Assembly (NCBI GenBank): GCA_905250125.1 | Contig: CAJNOL010000075.1 | Coordinates: forward strand, 129,410 to 193,409 | Length of the DNA: 64,000 bases | DNA from: Rotaria sordida | Taxonomy: Eukaryota; Rotifera; Eurotatoria; Philodinida; Philodinidae | Direction of reading: 5' to 3' | In this document: positions 62,701 to 64,000 of the stretch, piece after piece | Layout: each line of letters opens with the position of its first letter | How positions within the stretch are numbered: the first letter of the stretch is position 1 | Notes under the pieces: generated by a model | What the model was told of the DNA's origin: nothing | The model's database searches: none | The model's input: the letters and a program-made list of their open reading frames with translations, nothing else | Position numbers and translations under genes: made by a program

Positions 62701-63976
62701 AGAATTCCTTCAAATTTTGGTTTTTCACCAGGTGCTGAATTTTCACTCATAAGTTTCAATGCATTAACATGTGTTAAAGCTAAAACAGTAGCTGCAACAA
62801 ACCATGGTAAACCGAGTATGGATTGCATTAATATTGTAAAAGATAAAACAAATAAATCAAGATGATAACCAAGACTTTTCTAAAGCAAAGAGAAAAAAAA
62901 TCATAAAAGATTCTGTTGTTTTTTTTTATTTACTTTTAATTTATATTCTTTTCGATTAATAATCACAGCTGTTATTTGTTGATCCATAAAAATAAGTATA
63001 GTTGCTATTAAAGCTGGAATTATTGCTAATGGTATTGTCCATAATTTATTTTTACCAACAAATGGTATTAACCATCCACGATCATGTGGCCGTGTTGGTT
63101 TAAATTCAGTTGGTACATGTAATTTAGGTGTATTTAAACGTAAATATACATCCCATGATGACATAAGTATAATAGCAATTAAAACACAAAAATCACTAAG
63201 AAGTATTCGAATCTAAAATTTAAATAAAAAAAATATTTTTTAATTTCATACATTTTATTTTATTAACTTACTTTAGATGGAAGAAATGCACTATTACGAA
63301 ATTCTGTAAGAACCATACAAATTAAAAAAGTAAAAACAAATAAAAGTACAGAATAAAAAAATATATCAGCATGATAAACTGGTGTTGAACAACCTGAACC
63401 CATAACAAAACCACCAGCTTTTGTACAAGCAATTTGTAATGTTCTATTTAAATTTGTTCCATGAAATAAATAATCAACTATAGTTGTATCATTTAGTGTT
63501 GTTTGATTATAAGTAATATCAGTAAATAAACATGAACATGAATAATCTAATAAAACATGTGGTCGATAATTAACAGGATACAGTTTACGAATTTTTAAAA
63601 TTTCACGTATAGCATCATAGATAAATATTAGTGCAACTAATGATGCAAAACAATCTTCAGTAAAACGTGTTATATATTTAACAAGAAAACTTAAATTAAA
63701 TATAACAAATATTATTAATAAAATAAATATCCATACACCAATCCATAAACGAAATTCAAGATAATTTACACGATAATCTCTAAAGAATTAATTTCGAATA
63801 AATTAATTTCAATTAAAAACAAAGAAAAAATAACAAACTTACTTGCACATAGTTTTTATTATACGTTCGAGTATTAACATTGGACCAGTAGCAGAAAGAA
63901 TATTTAATGGTTGTCCACTAAATAATGCATATAGAATACCACTTACAGATCCAGCAAGAATACATTCCATTGTAGC
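58777..63976 (-). CDS. SLC4A (NBC-like): SLC4-family sodium-bicarbonate cotransporter, 3' part (partial)
   Basis: Moves bicarbonate with sodium across the plasma membrane for pH control. Eleven exons on minus: 63976-63843, 63779-63272, 63212-62934, 62879-62701, 62648-62576, 60131-60063, 59998-59822, 59748-59572, 59513-59421, 59332-59216, 58863-58777; phases agree (630 codons; the start is beyond the window). Markers: FSGQPLNILSATGPM, LEFRLWIG, FIYDA, an extracellular loop with four Cys and NQT/NDT/NRT sites, DTPKL-like NTPKLHVPTEFKP, IFMDQQITAVIINRKEYKLK (the family's stilbene-site region), GYHLDLF, SAPGEKPKF, LTGLSVF, IPMPVLYGVF, MPPKHQPDYPYLRHV and LDDILPG. These fit the Na-coupled branch rather than anion exchangers. 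The last exon ends QTLV, a class I PDZ-ligand pattern, as in NBCn1 (ETSL). Electrogenicity cannot be read. Confidence 0.95.
59761..59784. repeat. (TA)n microsatellite in an SLC4 intron
   Basis: About twelve TA units in the short intron 59749-59821, right next to the acceptor of the 59748 exon. Length variation here could affect splicing. Confidence 0.9.
60132..62575 (-). other. 2.4-kb intron of SLC4
   Basis: Donor GTACGT at 62575 and acceptor TTTTAG before 60131. It contains one GC-richer patch near 60250-60340 that resembles degenerate repeats elsewhere, but no gene. The overlapping ORFs at about 61.8-62.0 kb on both strands have no motif. Confidence 0.65.
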
Positions 63977-64000
63977 CTATCATATAAAATATTAGTAGAA

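Overview
The window is AT-rich nuclear DNA from an animal. Genes are split by many very short introns (51-60 nt, GTAAG...TTTAG) and a few introns of 1-3 kb, and codons favour A/T. The proteins are plainly metazoan. The introns, the TGTGGG-like G-rich arrays (the telomere unit known from bdelloid rotifers) and the small intronless receiver-like ORFs together suggest a bdelloid rotifer, perhaps Rotaria-like. That assignment is inference, not proof.

Layout. 0-0.5 kb: last two exons of PGM3 (+). 4.0-4.2 kb: the 25-residue ribosomal protein eL41 (RPL41, -), split by a 60-nt intron and divergent from a B-like mitotic cyclin (+, 4.6-8.0 kb). 11.9-36.4 kb: a LAR-type (type IIa) receptor tyrosine phosphatase locus (+): two Ig domains, eight FN3 domains, one membrane helix and two phosphatase domains. 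One internal junction near 18.8 kb lacks a normal acceptor AG, so the N-terminal block may be a separate transcript. 37.7-38.1 kb: an unrecognised 127-aa ORF (-). 39.9-41.4 kb: a short neuropeptide F / PrRP-type GPCR (-). 58.8-64.0 kb: the 3' two-thirds of an SLC4 sodium-bicarbonate cotransporter (-), running off the window.

The 46-57 kb interval differs in character. It holds three intronless small genes with a receiver-like alpha/beta pattern (two are clear tandem paralogues), three to four head-to-head arrays reading TGTGGG-like then CCCACA-like, and a dense series of foldback (long inverted-repeat) elements, one of them a highly matched 367-bp palindrome. Similar inverted-repeat elements and a hAT-like MITE family (one copy with a perfect 8-bp target duplication) sit in the long introns and intergenic gaps. 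No CRISPR array, rRNA gene, tRNA gene or viral gene was recognised.

The genes do not form a pathway. They are housekeeping (PGM3 for UDP-GlcNAc synthesis, eL41, cyclin), signalling (LAR phosphatase, neuropeptide receptor), ion transport (SLC4), and a repeat-rich, lineage-specific block.
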